The notes under the pieces are model-generated. The model searched no databases. It saw only the letters and a program-made list of their open reading frames with translations, and was not told where the DNA came from. This document shows positions 45,163 through 53,527 of a stretch of DNA of 64,000 nt, in pieces. The stretch is from Flavobacterium sp. ov086 (lineage in GTDB: Bacteria; Bacteroidota; Bacteroidia; Flavobacteriales; Flavobacteriaceae): assembly GCF_900187965.1 (NCBI RefSeq), contig NZ_FZNL01000013.1, positions 109,398-173,397 on the forward strand, read 5' to 3'. Every line of letters begins with the position of its first letter. The stretch's first letter is position 1. The translations under genes were made by a program, and so were the position numbers.

Positions 45163-45246
45163 GATCTTCTTTATAAGTAGTAAGAATATTTAATTTCTCT
45201 ATAATTACAGGAGTTTTTCTAGCTCAATAATTGGGATTAGTTGATT
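45163..45246 (-). pseudogene. Fragment of a second carboxylesterase gene
   Basis: About 84 bp match 46157-46240, inside the intact esterase gene, at roughly three quarters of positions by eye. The minus-strand reading gives 'ARKTPVIIEKLNILTTYKED' against 'ARKTPAILEKLNIPITYKEY', with a one-base deletion just before it ('LIPIIE' against 'VIPVDW'). Only this 3'-proximal piece remains; it stands on the far side of the toxin-antitoxin genes from the intact copy, in the same orientation. Confidence 0.8.
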
Positions 45247-45262
45247 TAAAGCTTAATGTTAA

Positions 45263-45577
45263 TTATTTATCAAAACTAATATTTAAGTCCGATAATTCTA
45301 TCTGAAATTTTACTCTGGCCTTTAATGCGGTAAATACTTTAATTAAAGTATCTAATGTTATATTTCCTGCATTATTTTCCAATTTGGAAATTTGTGCTTT
45401 TTGAACACCTATAAGTTTTCCCAACTCTTCTTGAGTCAGATTTTGACTTTTTCGGGTTTGCTTTATAGCACTTCCTATTAAATCTATTTGCAAATCATAT
45501 TCAAATTTATCTCTATTTGGAGTTCCAATTTTTCCAACTAGTTTATCAGTAACATCATCTAAAGTATGTGTTTTCAT
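45263..45577 (-). CDS. HigA-like XRE-family antitoxin
   Basis: 104 residues. A helix-turn-helix of the Cro/CI (XRE) type lies near residues 35-90 ('KQTRKSQNLTQEELGKLIGV', 'QKAQISKLENNAGNITLDTL'). Small HTH proteins encoded behind a RelE/HigB toxin act as antitoxins and repress their operon. The frame is intact, while the toxin gene 12 bp upstream is frameshifted. The order toxin then antitoxin is the HigBA arrangement. Confidence 0.88.
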   Translation of the reverse strand: MKTHTLDDVTDKLVGKIGTPNRDKFEYDLQIDLIGSAIKQTRKSQNLTQEELGKLIGVQKAQISKLENNAGNITLDTLIKVFTALKARVKFQIELSDLNISFDK

Positions 45578-45589
45578 TTTAATAATTTT

Positions 45590-45930
45590 TTATAGATCTT
45601 TCTCTTTGAAATAATTTAATTTAATGGATTGTGCTCTTTTGATTTCTTTTTCGCCAACTTTACTTTGTTTTTTTACAAATCCATGTGTTGCAACAACTAG
45701 AGTTTTTTGTGAATTTGTTTATCCCAGAACGCTAATAGTCGATATTGTTTTCCCCGATAAAGGGTGCGAAATTCCCAAATTTCATCATTTAATTTTTTAA
45801 AAAGTTCCGGATCATTTTTGATTTGTGACTTACGGATGTTGTAAATGATTTTTTCAGAATGTTTTGATTCTAAATTTTTTAAAAATGAAAATGCTTCATC
45901 TAGAAATATTACATCAAAAATTTTTTTCAC
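45590..45930 (-). pseudogene. HigB/RelE-like toxin, frameshifted
   Basis: The first frame gives 77 residues ('FLDEAFSFLKNLESKHSEKI' ... 'EFRTLYRGKQYRLLAFWDKQ') and stops at 45697. The next frame continues with typical toxin sequence 'KTLVVATHGFVKKQSKVGEK', 'EIKRAQSIKLNYFKEKDL' and a stop at 45590-45592, just before the antitoxin. One extra base in the T6 run at 45703-45708 (A6 on the coding strand) restores a single 113-residue protein of normal family length. The toxin is therefore probably inactive, unless the run is a sequencing error or varies in length. Confidence 0.85.
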
Positions 45931-46093
45931 TTCATTTTCTCATTACAAAAATACGCAAAAGTTTCCTTTTAAAGATACTTTTGCGTATTTAGTTAATAGT
46001 GTATTTTTATAAGTTTTTAAAAATACAATTTATATTTAGAGTAAGGAAATTTTTTGAAAGAATTTTCTTAAAAAAAACAAACATTTAAAGAAG

Positions 46094-46738
46094 CTACAAA
46101 GCCAGCCAATTCTTAAAATCAAAGAAATTCTGCGGAGCCACACCGTGACCAACCGGATATTCTTTATAAGTAATAGGGATATTTAGTTTTTCTAAGATTG
46201 CTGGAGTTTTTCTAGCCCAGTCAACTGGAATTACTTGGTCTACAGTTCCGTGAGAGGCGAAAAATTTAAGTTTTTTGAAATCGTTTTTCTCGTAAGCTTC
46301 TTTTATGATTTCTTCATTAAAGTAACCACTCATAGCCACAACTCTCTGAACTTTTTCAGGATAAGAAAGCGCTACAGAATAGCTTAAAATCGAACCTTGG
46401 CTAAAGCCTACTAAAGTTACATTATTAGCGTCAATTGGATAATTGGCAACTAACTCGTCAATGAATTTTGCAATTAAATCACGTGAAGTTTTTGCTTGCT
46501 CATTATCTGAAAATTTATTCTGATCAGCATCAAAATTTATAGCGTACCAAGCGTAAGCTCCATATTGTAAATCATAAGGTGCTCTGGCCGAAATTATATA
46601 ATAGTTATCAGGAAGTTCAGTAGCAAACGAGAATAAATCGGCTTCGTTGCTGCCGTATCCGTGTAATAAAAGTAAAACAGGATTTTTATCTAAGATAACT
46701 TTTGGTTCTTGTATTTTATATTCTAAAGATAGATTCAT
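46094..46738 (-). CDS. Alpha/beta-hydrolase carboxylesterase/phospholipase
   Basis: 214 residues, cytosolic, the length of small bacterial carboxylesterases (phospholipase/carboxylesterase family). 'LLLLHGYGSNEADL' forms the oxyanion-hole region. The nucleophilic Ser is in 'VTLVGFSQGSILSYS', the Asp in 'HGTVDQVIPVDWAR' and the His in 'YPVGHGVAPQNF'. It hydrolyses short esters; the natural substrate is unknown. A fragment of a paralogous gene lies at 45163-45246. Confidence 0.92.
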   Translation of the reverse strand: MNLSLEYKIQEPKVILDKNPVLLLLHGYGSNEADLFSFATELPDNYYIISARAPYDLQYGAYAWYAINFDADQNKFSDNEQAKTSRDLIAKFIDELVANYPIDANNVTLVGFSQGSILSYSVALSYPEKVQRVVAMSGYFNEEIIKEAYEKNDFKKLKFFASHGTVDQVIPVDWARKTPAILEKLNIPITYKEYPVGHGVAPQNFFDFKNWLAL

Positions 46739-46786
46739 TTTTTGAAATGTGAAATGTGAATTGTTGGTTTGATTAACCGATTAAAT

Positions 46787-46852
46787 CTTTGTCAAAGTTC
46801 AAAACTTTGACAAAGTTATTGGAATTTGGAATTTATCCCGAGGCTTCGGGAT
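46787..46852. repeat. Two adjacent hairpins in the 46739-46865 gap
   Basis: CTTTGTCAAAGTT (46787-46799) pairs with 46803-46815, and ATCCCGA (46835-46841) pairs with TCGGGAT (46846-46852). The 'CCCGAGGCTTCGGG' word between TTGGAATTT repeats looks like a flavobacterial intergenic repeat. Either hairpin could end the transcript coming from 46866. Confidence 0.6.
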
Positions 46853-46865
46853 TGGAATTTAAATT

Positions 46866-47192
46866 CTATCCGATAGATTTAAACCATTTTTGAAATAAAT
46901 TTCCAACTAAAGGAATAGGTCTCATTTGTCCTTGAATAGCACTAAAGATTCCGTAAGTCCATAAAATAGAGATACAAATCCACATTGGGAAAGTAATCAT
47001 AAAGCTGTCGAAGTTGCTTATAATTGCGCCAAAAGAAATAAAAGTAAGTGATAATCCTAACGCCTGACGAATATGAAATGAAGCAAAAGTATTTTTATTT
47101 TCAGAGTTCATAGACATCGCGATTAAAACACCAATGATCAAAATATAACTGGTAATTGCGATTGGTTTTCCCTCTTCGATTGAATTATTCAT
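46866..47192 (-). CDS. Small membrane protein, DUF4870-like
   Basis: 108 residues with three membrane segments: 'AITSYILIIGVLIAMSM', 'FHIRQALGLSLTFISFGAII' and 'MWICISILWTYGIFSAIQGQ'. The 'FHIRQALGL' motif before the second helix and 'PIPLVGNLFQKWFK' at the end resemble DUF4870/Tic20-like small membrane proteins. Function unknown. It follows the dihydroorotase homologue by 5 bp, so it is in the same transcript. Confidence 0.7.
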   Translation of the reverse strand: MNNSIEEGKPIAITSYILIIGVLIAMSMNSENKNTFASFHIRQALGLSLTFISFGAIISNFDSFMITFPMWICISILWTYGIFSAIQGQMRPIPLVGNLFQKWFKSIG

Positions 47193-47197
47193 TTTAA

Positions 47198-48457
47198 TTA
47201 TTTAGTAGATATAACAAGTTGTTTTTGATTTAAAATTCCATACACAGAACCTTTTATTTCAGTTCCTAAAAAAGCAGAATTTTTAGATTTTGAAAGAATA
47301 TTTGCTTTCGTAAAAGTTGATTTGCCTTCCGGAGTAAAGAAAGTAAAGTTAGCTTTAGAACCTTCAGTAATTGAATTGTTTTCGATGCCAAATACTGCTT
47401 TTCCTAAAGTTAATTTTTCGATTACAGTTTCAAGAGGCAAAACGGTCAATAAAGCTCCAAAAGCACTTTCTAAACCAATTGTTCCATTTTTAGCCATATC
47501 AAATTCCATTTTTTTGAATTCGATATCAATTGGATTATGGTCAGAAGTAATCATATCAATTGTTCCGTCAAGAACTGCGTTTATAAGAGCAGCTCTGTCA
47601 GATTCGTTTCTTAATGGAGGTGTTACTTTGAATCTTGTATCAAAACCTTCTAATTTTTCATCGGTAAGAACCAAATGATGCACGGCAACGCTACACGTTA
47701 CTTGTAGACCTTTTGCTTTGGCTTCTTTAATTAAGGCAACAGTTTTTGCTGTAGAGATAGTCGGAATGTGTAGTTTTCCTCCAGTATACTCTAATAAAAA
47801 TAAGTTTCTGGCAATTTGCAATTCTTCTGCTAAATTCGGAATTCCTTTTAAGCCTAATTTGGTAGAAACGATTCCTTCGTTTGCAACACCATTTCCTTTT
47901 ATATTGGCATCTTGTGCATAGGTTATTACTAATCCGTTAAAATCCTGTACATATTGCAAAGCAATTTTTAGAAGATTAGCGTTGTCGATACTTTTGTTAT
48001 AATCTCCAAAAGCTACAGCACCTGTTTTTTTCATATCAAACAATTCGGCCATATCTTTTCCTTCGCTGGCTTTTGTTAAAGCCCCAATAGGGAAAAGCTC
48101 TGTAGCAAAACCATTTGCTTTATTTTTTACGAAATTTACCTGAGATTGGTTGTCGATAATAGGGAAGGAGTTGGGTTGTAAAGCAATTGCCGTGAAACCA
48201 CTTTTGGCAGCAACATTTAATCCGTTTGCGATTGTTTCTCTGTCTTCATAACCTGGTTCTCCAAGAGAAACACTACTGTCAAACCAACCTTGTGAAAGAT
48301 GTAAATTATCGAATTTTACTACGGTTGTATCCTCAATATCAAGAATTGAAGTTCCTATTTTTTCTATTAAACCATCTGCAATTAAAAGATCAACAGTCTG
48401 GTTATGAAACGGACTTTTTGAATCGATAATTTTGGCGCTTCTGATGATTATTTTCAT
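47198..48457 (-). CDS. Dihydroorotase-like amidohydrolase without metal ligands
   Basis: 419 residues, aligned by eye with type I dihydroorotases throughout. Where active enzymes have DxHxHLREPG this protein reads D60-S-S62-V-S64-L-G66-E-P-G, so both metal His and the substrate-binding Arg are gone. The later His ligands also appear replaced ('ITYAQDANIKG' and 'HIPTISTAK' instead of H-x-E-D and C-H-(I/V)-S-T). The Asp in 'MITSDHNPID' remains. It should be unable to hydrolyse dihydroorotate. Inactive dihydroorotase homologues are known to act as structural partners of aspartate transcarbamoylase; that role here is inference. Commonly annotated pyrC. Confidence 0.85.
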   Translation of the reverse strand: MKIIIRSAKIIDSKSPFHNQTVDLLIADGLIEKIGTSILDIEDTTVVKFDNLHLSQGWFDSSVSLGEPGYEDRETIANGLNVAAKSGFTAIALQPNSFPIIDNQSQVNFVKNKANGFATELFPIGALTKASEGKDMAELFDMKKTGAVAFGDYNKSIDNANLLKIALQYVQDFNGLVITYAQDANIKGNGVANEGIVSTKLGLKGIPNLAEELQIARNLFLLEYTGGKLHIPTISTAKTVALIKEAKAKGLQVTCSVAVHHLVLTDEKLEGFDTRFKVTPPLRNESDRAALINAVLDGTIDMITSDHNPIDIEFKKMEFDMAKNGTIGLESAFGALLTVLPLETVIEKLTLGKAVFGIENNSITEGSKANFTFFTPEGKSTFTKANILSKSKNSAFLGTEIKGSVYGILNQKQLVISTK

Positions 48458-48582
48458 ATGTAGATTTTTATTTAGTCAAACACTAAGGTATTTTCACGAT
48501 TAAGGAATTAAGTTTAAATTAAGAAGTTCTAAAACTTCATATTCTTAATTTCTTAATGGTTCAAAAAATAAAATTTTAAGTT

Positions 48583-50511
48583 TTACTTTACAAACTTGAT
48601 AATTGCCATTTCTAATGCTAAAAATAACAGTGCAAAGATAACAAACCATTTCCAAATTTGGCTGTCTGTTCGCTCAGTTTGTAGTGTATTAAAAATGGTT
48701 GAAATCGTATCAGCAGTTTTAAAATCTGAAACCACATTTGTATTTACCTGACTTAAATCACTTTCGCTTCTTTTATAATTGAAACTTAGATTTTCAACCC
48801 ATTCTTTTTTATCAAAAATGCTATAATTTCCGGCTGTTTCAGGGAAATCATTAAAGGTTAGTTTTACTTTATTATTCAATATTTGCTGAATCGGAATAAA
48901 AGAATCATCATTTCCTTTTACTTCCAATATAGCATCTTTTGTCAATAAGACATCTACAAAATAAGGCTGATTATTGCCAATTGTTAATGCATTTACACCA
49001 GTCTTCTGATTGTTTTGTCCCATTTTATAAAATAACGGAACAATTAAAGGAGATTGCTGGAAATTAGAATTTGTTGTATTTATTGGTGCAGAGAAAACAG
49101 TAATTCCCGAAACCGGATTTTGAATTGCAGTTACAAAAACACTTTGATCTTCATAAGACAAAACAGCAGGATATGGGCTGGAAATTACAAAGGAATTTGT
49201 TGTTTTTGGATATTGAAAATTGGTGATTTTATTCTCAAAAACGCCTGAAAACAAAGGATGATCAAAGTTTATTTTGGTAATTAGCCTGTTTTTATTTTCA
49301 AGAGATCCAAATTGTACTTTTCCGAAATTGGCTAAAAAAGAATTCAAATTAGAAACAGAACTTTTTTCGGAAGGAATTACAACCAGATTTCCGCCTTTGG
49401 CAACAAAAGCTTTCAAGGTAGTTTGTAAAGCTTGCGGAATTTCTATTAATTCATTGAGAATAATGGTGTTTTGTTTGTCTAAACTATTATAATCTAAATT
49501 GCTTATCGAATAATTACTATAATTGAATTCTGATGTAGTATAAATTCGGGATAGGAAATTACTTTTTTCTGGTTCTCCGATGCTAATAACGTTCGTTTTT
49601 TTAGTTTTTGAAATACTGAAATAGAGTTTGTTATCATACGTCAAACCATTGTCTTCAATAGTTACATAACCATGAAAAGCTTCTTTTGGAATTGTAAAGT
49701 TGATTTTCTTTTTCTTCGTATCAAATTTGATAATTGTTTTAGCAATCAATTTATTCTGATTGTACAGTGCCATCGAAACAGGTTTGAAATCTTCGCCATA
49801 AGCGGATAAATTAATGCTTAATTCGTAGAAATTTTCTAAAGTCTGATTGATAAAAACGCTATCAATAGCAATGTTGTTTTTTTGCTCAGCTTCTGGAATT
49901 ATAAAATAAGGTTTCTCTTCGGTATCAATATTTTTTACATCTTTTTCGGCCAGACCAACGGCATCAGTAATAATAACAATGTCTTTTTTATATGCCGATT
50001 TATGCGCTTTTATCTTCGCCATAATAGACGGAAGCTCAAAAGGAGTTGCGCTGTAGTTTAGATTCTGTAAAGCACTTTTAGATGATTTGATATCTGTATT
50101 CCAAAAATTTTCAGTGTTGGTTAACAAAGAGAATTGAGTAGTTTCGGGCGTATTTTCTAATAATTCCTGAACAGCACGTTTTAGTAATTCACCTTTTTTT
50201 CCTTTTGCCTGCATACTAAAGGAGTTGTCCAGAATAATATACATTTCGTTGGAAGCATTTTTACTGTCTTTGGCTTCAAAAAAAGGTTGAGCAAAAGCCA
50301 AAATAATACAAGTCAGCAACAATAAACGAGTAGCTAATAAAAGTCTTTTTTTGATTTTTGAACTTTTTCGAGTCTGAACAGCAAGTTCTTTTAAGAATCG
50401 AACATTGGTGAAATAAGAAATTTTAAAACGTCGTAATTGAAATAAATGTACCAAAATTGGAACAATCAATAAAAACAGAAAGTATAGAATTTCAGGATGT
50501 TTAAAATGCAT
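48583..50511 (-). CDS. BatA/vWA domain membrane protein
   Basis: 642 residues. The N-terminal double-transmembrane BatA domain starts 'MHFKHPEILYFLFLLIVPIL' and continues 'LLLATRLLLLTCIILAFAQPF'. A von Willebrand A-like domain follows with the MIDAS-like motif 'YIILDNSFSMQ' (DxSxS). A long periplasmic beta-rich region runs from about 200 to 610, and a last helix closes the C-terminus ('WKWFVIFALLFLALEMAIIK'). Bat-type proteins are linked to aerotolerance and MoxR-controlled processes, but stand-alone forms like this are common in Bacteroidota and not assigned. Upstream gene of the set with the dihydroorotase homologue (125-bp gap). Confidence 0.85.
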   Translation of the reverse strand: MHFKHPEILYFLFLLIVPILVHLFQLRRFKISYFTNVRFLKELAVQTRKSSKIKKRLLLATRLLLLTCIILAFAQPFFEAKDSKNASNEMYIILDNSFSMQAKGKKGELLKRAVQELLENTPETTQFSLLTNTENFWNTDIKSSKSALQNLNYSATPFELPSIMAKIKAHKSAYKKDIVIITDAVGLAEKDVKNIDTEEKPYFIIPEAEQKNNIAIDSVFINQTLENFYELSINLSAYGEDFKPVSMALYNQNKLIAKTIIKFDTKKKKINFTIPKEAFHGYVTIEDNGLTYDNKLYFSISKTKKTNVISIGEPEKSNFLSRIYTTSEFNYSNYSISNLDYNSLDKQNTIILNELIEIPQALQTTLKAFVAKGGNLVVIPSEKSSVSNLNSFLANFGKVQFGSLENKNRLITKINFDHPLFSGVFENKITNFQYPKTTNSFVISSPYPAVLSYEDQSVFVTAIQNPVSGITVFSAPINTTNSNFQQSPLIVPLFYKMGQNNQKTGVNALTIGNNQPYFVDVLLTKDAILEVKGNDDSFIPIQQILNNKVKLTFNDFPETAGNYSIFDKKEWVENLSFNYKRSESDLSQVNTNVVSDFKTADTISTIFNTLQTERTDSQIWKWFVIFALLFLALEMAIIKFVK

Positions 50512-50573
50512 TCCGGCTTAGATTTATTTCACTACGTTTTGTAGATGCTGGTCAAAAATACAAATTTTTAGTC

Positions 50574-50680
50574 AAACCATATAAGTAATATTTAGTTTAA
50601 CCATTTAAGTAATGTAAGATATTACGAGCAAACTCTAATTTAGGCAAAAGTTAAATGAACTTATATCAGTTATATGGTTT
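50574..50680. repeat. Imperfect inverted repeat in the 50512-50799 gap
   Basis: AAACCATATAAGTAATAT at 50574 is mirrored by CTTATATCAGTTATATGGTTT ending at 50680, about 17 of 21 positions. The words ACCATATAAGT/ACTTATATGGTT look like a recurrent intergenic element of flavobacteria. The rest of the 288-bp gap shows nothing but AT-rich sequence with the lactonase promoter. Confidence 0.55.
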
Positions 50681-50799
50681 AAAAGGATAACATTTGAGTT
50701 GAAAAATGTAACTTTTGACGTTTCATTTGTAGCAAAAAATCAATTTATGAATGATATTATTGAGTATTTTAGCCTATTCAAAAAATAACTCAAAAAACT

Positions 50800-51912
50800 A
50801 TGAGAAGATTATATATACTGCTTTTTTCAGCTTTTACTTTTATAAATGTGCAAGCTCAGAACAAATTCAATTTATTGGTAGGAACTTATACTAATACTTG
50901 CAAGAGTAATGGAATCTACGTTTACGAATTTGATGCTTCTTCCGGCGATTTTAAATTAAAGAATTCATCTGAAAATGTGGTAAGTCCAAGTTATTTGTCC
51001 GTTTCTGCAGATAACAAATTTATATATGCGGTAAATGAAAACGGAAAAGAAAGTGCAGTTAGTGCTTTTGGATACAATTCAAAATCAGGAAAAGTTAGTT
51101 TTATAGATAAAAATGACGCTTTGGGTGCAGATCCTTGTCATTTGATTAATGATAGCAAAAATGTACTTGTTGCCAATTATTCAGGTGGGAATATTGTAGT
51201 TTTTAAGAAAAAACCTGACGGAGGTATTACCAAAGTTCAACAATTAATTCAGCATGAAGGAAAAGGACCAAATGTTGCGCGTCAGGAAAAAGCGCATGTA
51301 CATATGGTTGTTTTTTCACCGGATAAAAAGTTTGTGTTGTCTAATGATTTAGGTTTGGATAAAGTTTTTATTTATAAATACAATCCAAATTCAGCAAACG
51401 AAATATTGACTTTAAAAGAGACTGTTGATGTAAAAGCAGGAAGTGGTCCAAGACATTTAACTTTTAGCAAAGACGGTAAATTTGTGTATCTAATTCAGGA
51501 ATTAGATGCTACTTTGACGACTTTTAGTTATGATAAATCAGGAAGTTTAAAAGTAATAGCAGAAACAAGTATTTTGCCAAAAGGATTTACTGGTGGAACC
51601 GGCGCTGCAGCTATCAAAATTTCGCCTGACGGGAACTTTTTATATGTTACAGATCGTGTAGATGCAAACAACATTTCGGTTTATAAAGTCCTTAAAAGCG
51701 GAAGCATTGAACTTGTTGAGCAACTTAGTACTTTAGGAAAAGGTCCAAGAGATTTTGCAATCGATCCAACAGGAAATTACCTTTTGATAGGACATCAATA
51801 TACCAATGATATTGTGATATTTAAAAGAGATAAAACAACAGGAAAGCTTACTGATACGGGTAAGAAAATCGAACTTTGTTCGCCAGTTGGGTTAGTTTTT
51901 ACAAAAATATAG
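50800..51912 (+). CDS. Exported lactonase family (YbhE-type) beta-propeller protein
   Basis: 370 residues. Signal sequence (about 1-19, 'INVQAQ'), then a seven-bladed propeller with family stretches 'LLVGTYTNTCKSNGIYVYEF', 'SPSYLSVSADNKFIYAVNE', 'ADPCHLINDSKNVLVANYSG', 'RHLTFSKDGKFVYLIQE' and 'GPRDFAIDPTGNYLLIGHQY'. The cytosolic relatives hydrolyse 6-phosphogluconolactone; exported members with a signal are more likely to act on other lactones or sugars in the periplasm. No pentose-phosphate gene is near. Confidence 0.9.
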   Translation: MRRLYILLFSAFTFINVQAQNKFNLLVGTYTNTCKSNGIYVYEFDASSGDFKLKNSSENVVSPSYLSVSADNKFIYAVNENGKESAVSAFGYNSKSGKVSFIDKNDALGADPCHLINDSKNVLVANYSGGNIVVFKKKPDGGITKVQQLIQHEGKGPNVARQEKAHVHMVVFSPDKKFVLSNDLGLDKVFIYKYNPNSANEILTLKETVDVKAGSGPRHLTFSKDGKFVYLIQELDATLTTFSYDKSGSLKVIAETSILPKGFTGGTGAAAIKISPDGNFLYVTDRVDANNISVYKVLKSGSIELVEQLSTLGKGPRDFAIDPTGNYLLIGHQYTNDIVIFKRDKTTGKLTDTGKKIELCSPVGLVFTKI

Positions 51913-51978
51913 TTCAAAGGTTCAAAGGCTCAGAGTAACAAAGATTCAAAGGTTTCTTTTGGGACGTATAAAGTAAAA

Positions 51979-52036
51979 AGCTCGAAGATGTAAATTTAAG
52001 TTTATAGCAACTTACTTACATCTTCGAGCTTTTTTA
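51979..52036. terminator. Bidirectional terminator
   Basis: A 15-bp stem: 51979-51993 with 52016-52030 (AGCTCGAAGATGTAA and complement), flanked by A-run and T-run. It lies between convergent lactonase and helicase genes. The flanks carry 'TTCAAAGGTTCAAAGG' words. Confidence 0.8.
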
Positions 52037-52064
52037 TACTTTGAACCTTTGTCTCTCAAAAAAA

Positions 52065-53417
52065 CTATTTATCCTTATCTTTTCTCTTTTTATCTCTTGT
52101 TTTCAACATATTTCTATTGACAGATCCGTGAGTTTTCTTTTTTGTTTTAGAAGGTCCGCCTAAGTTAACTTTCTTATTCTTTTTATCTTTTTCATGAAAA
52201 GCACCATCACCTTTTAGTGTCTGCTTTTTCATTAAAAATTTAATTGGTTGTCTGTCTTTTTCAGGCTCGATTAATTTAGTCGAAATTTCCACTTCTTCCG
52301 GAAATTCAGCAATTTCAAGTTCCTGATTCATTAAAACTTCCACTTCTACTTTAAATTCTTCTTCACGAGGTGTGATAAAACTAATTGCTGTTCCTGTAGC
52401 ATCTGCACGACCTGTACGACCAATTCTGTGCATATACAATTCAGGAAATTCAGGAAGTTCAAAGTTAATAACGTGAGAGATATTCGAAATATCCAAACCT
52501 CTCGCCATAATATCAGTAGTGATTAATCCGCGAAGATTTCCTTCCTGGAATTCCGCCATTGTGCTCAAACGGTAATTTTGAGATTTATTGGAGTGAATTA
52601 CTCCAAACTGACCTTCAAAATCTTCTTCAATTCTGGTATGAAGCATATCAGAAATCTTTTTATTGTTCACAAAAACCAAGACACGTTCCATGCTTTCGTT
52701 TGTTTCTAATAAATGTTTTAACAGATTAACTTTTGTATTAAAGTTTGGAACATTATAGGTGATTTGTGTAATGTTTTCCAATGGAGTTCCTGAAGCTGCA
52801 AGTGTTACTTCTTCCGGGAAATCAAAAAAGTCATTCAAAACAGCATCAACTTCATCAGTCATTGTTGCAGAGAATAAAATGTTTTGACGTTTGTTTTTCA
52901 TCATCGCCAAAAGCGCTGTTAATTGTGTACGGAAACCAAGATTCAGCATTTCGTCAAACTCATCGATAACTAATTTTTGAGTTTCATCAAAACGAACTAC
53001 AGCATCCAAAGCTAAATCCATTGTACGACCAGGCGTTCCAACTAAAATGTCGACACCTTCATAAACTGCTTTTTTTTGTGTATTGATATTTACTCCACCA
53101 AAAATACCAAGTGTACTAACGGACATGTATTTGGTAAGTTTTTCAACTTCTTCTACAACCTGAACAACTAATTCACGAGTTGGAACCAGAATTACAATTT
53201 TTGGTGTATTGGTTGGGGTAAACTTATATAATTTTAAAAGAGGTAATAAGTAGGCAAATGTTTTTCCGGTACCGGTTTGTGCAATTCCCATCATATCTCG
53301 TCCAGACATAATCACTGAAAAGGATTTTTCCTGGATAGGAGTAGGTGTAACAAATCCTAATTCGTCGATTGCTTTTTGTACTGATTTTGGGAGATTGAAT
53401 TTTTCGAAAGTGCTCAT
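52065..53417 (-). CDS. DEAD-box RNA helicase
   Basis: 450 residues from the ATG at 53415-53417 (MSTFEKFNL); longer frames would start upstream of the promoter box at 53435. Helicase motifs: Q motif 'FVTPTPIQEKSF', motif I 'AQTGTGKT', Ia 'PTRELVVQV', motif II 'VIDEFDEML' (DEFD in place of DEAD), motif III 'SATM', motif VI 'HRIGRTGRA'. The basic C-terminal tail ('KKNKKVNLGGPSKTKKKTHG') should bind RNA. Related helicases help ribosome assembly, mRNA turnover and cold growth. Single gene. Confidence 0.95.
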   Translation of the reverse strand: MSTFEKFNLPKSVQKAIDELGFVTPTPIQEKSFSVIMSGRDMMGIAQTGTGKTFAYLLPLLKLYKFTPTNTPKIVILVPTRELVVQVVEEVEKLTKYMSVSTLGIFGGVNINTQKKAVYEGVDILVGTPGRTMDLALDAVVRFDETQKLVIDEFDEMLNLGFRTQLTALLAMMKNKRQNILFSATMTDEVDAVLNDFFDFPEEVTLAASGTPLENITQITYNVPNFNTKVNLLKHLLETNESMERVLVFVNNKKISDMLHTRIEEDFEGQFGVIHSNKSQNYRLSTMAEFQEGNLRGLITTDIMARGLDISNISHVINFELPEFPELYMHRIGRTGRADATGTAISFITPREEEFKVEVEVLMNQELEIAEFPEEVEISTKLIEPEKDRQPIKFLMKKQTLKGDGAFHEKDKKNKKVNLGGPSKTKKKTHGSVNRNMLKTRDKKRKDKDK

Positions 53418-53434
53418 TTGCATTAAATTTTGTG

Positions 53435-53442
53435 CAAATGTA
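53435..53442 (-). promoter_or_regulatory. -7 box for the DEAD-box helicase
   Basis: TACATTTG on the minus strand matches TAnnTTTG and lies 17 bp before the chosen ATG, supporting the shorter protein. Confidence 0.5.
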
Positions 53443-53527
53443 ACTATAAATAGCTGAAAAATCGATGTTTCTTTGAAATTACGAAAGCTTGGGACATTCG
53501 TATTTCTCAAAATTAGGGTTTCAAATA

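Noticed and set aside
45690..45720. Programmed -1 frameshift in the toxin
   Set aside because: The frame-0 codons CAC AAA AAA do not form a canonical X XXY YYZ slippery site, and no downstream stem-loop is evident. A one-base loss in the homopolymer is simpler.
53418..53510. 31-codon N-terminal extension of the DEAD-box helicase
   Set aside because: It spans the likely promoter box at 53435-53442, and family proteins start at MSTFEKF.
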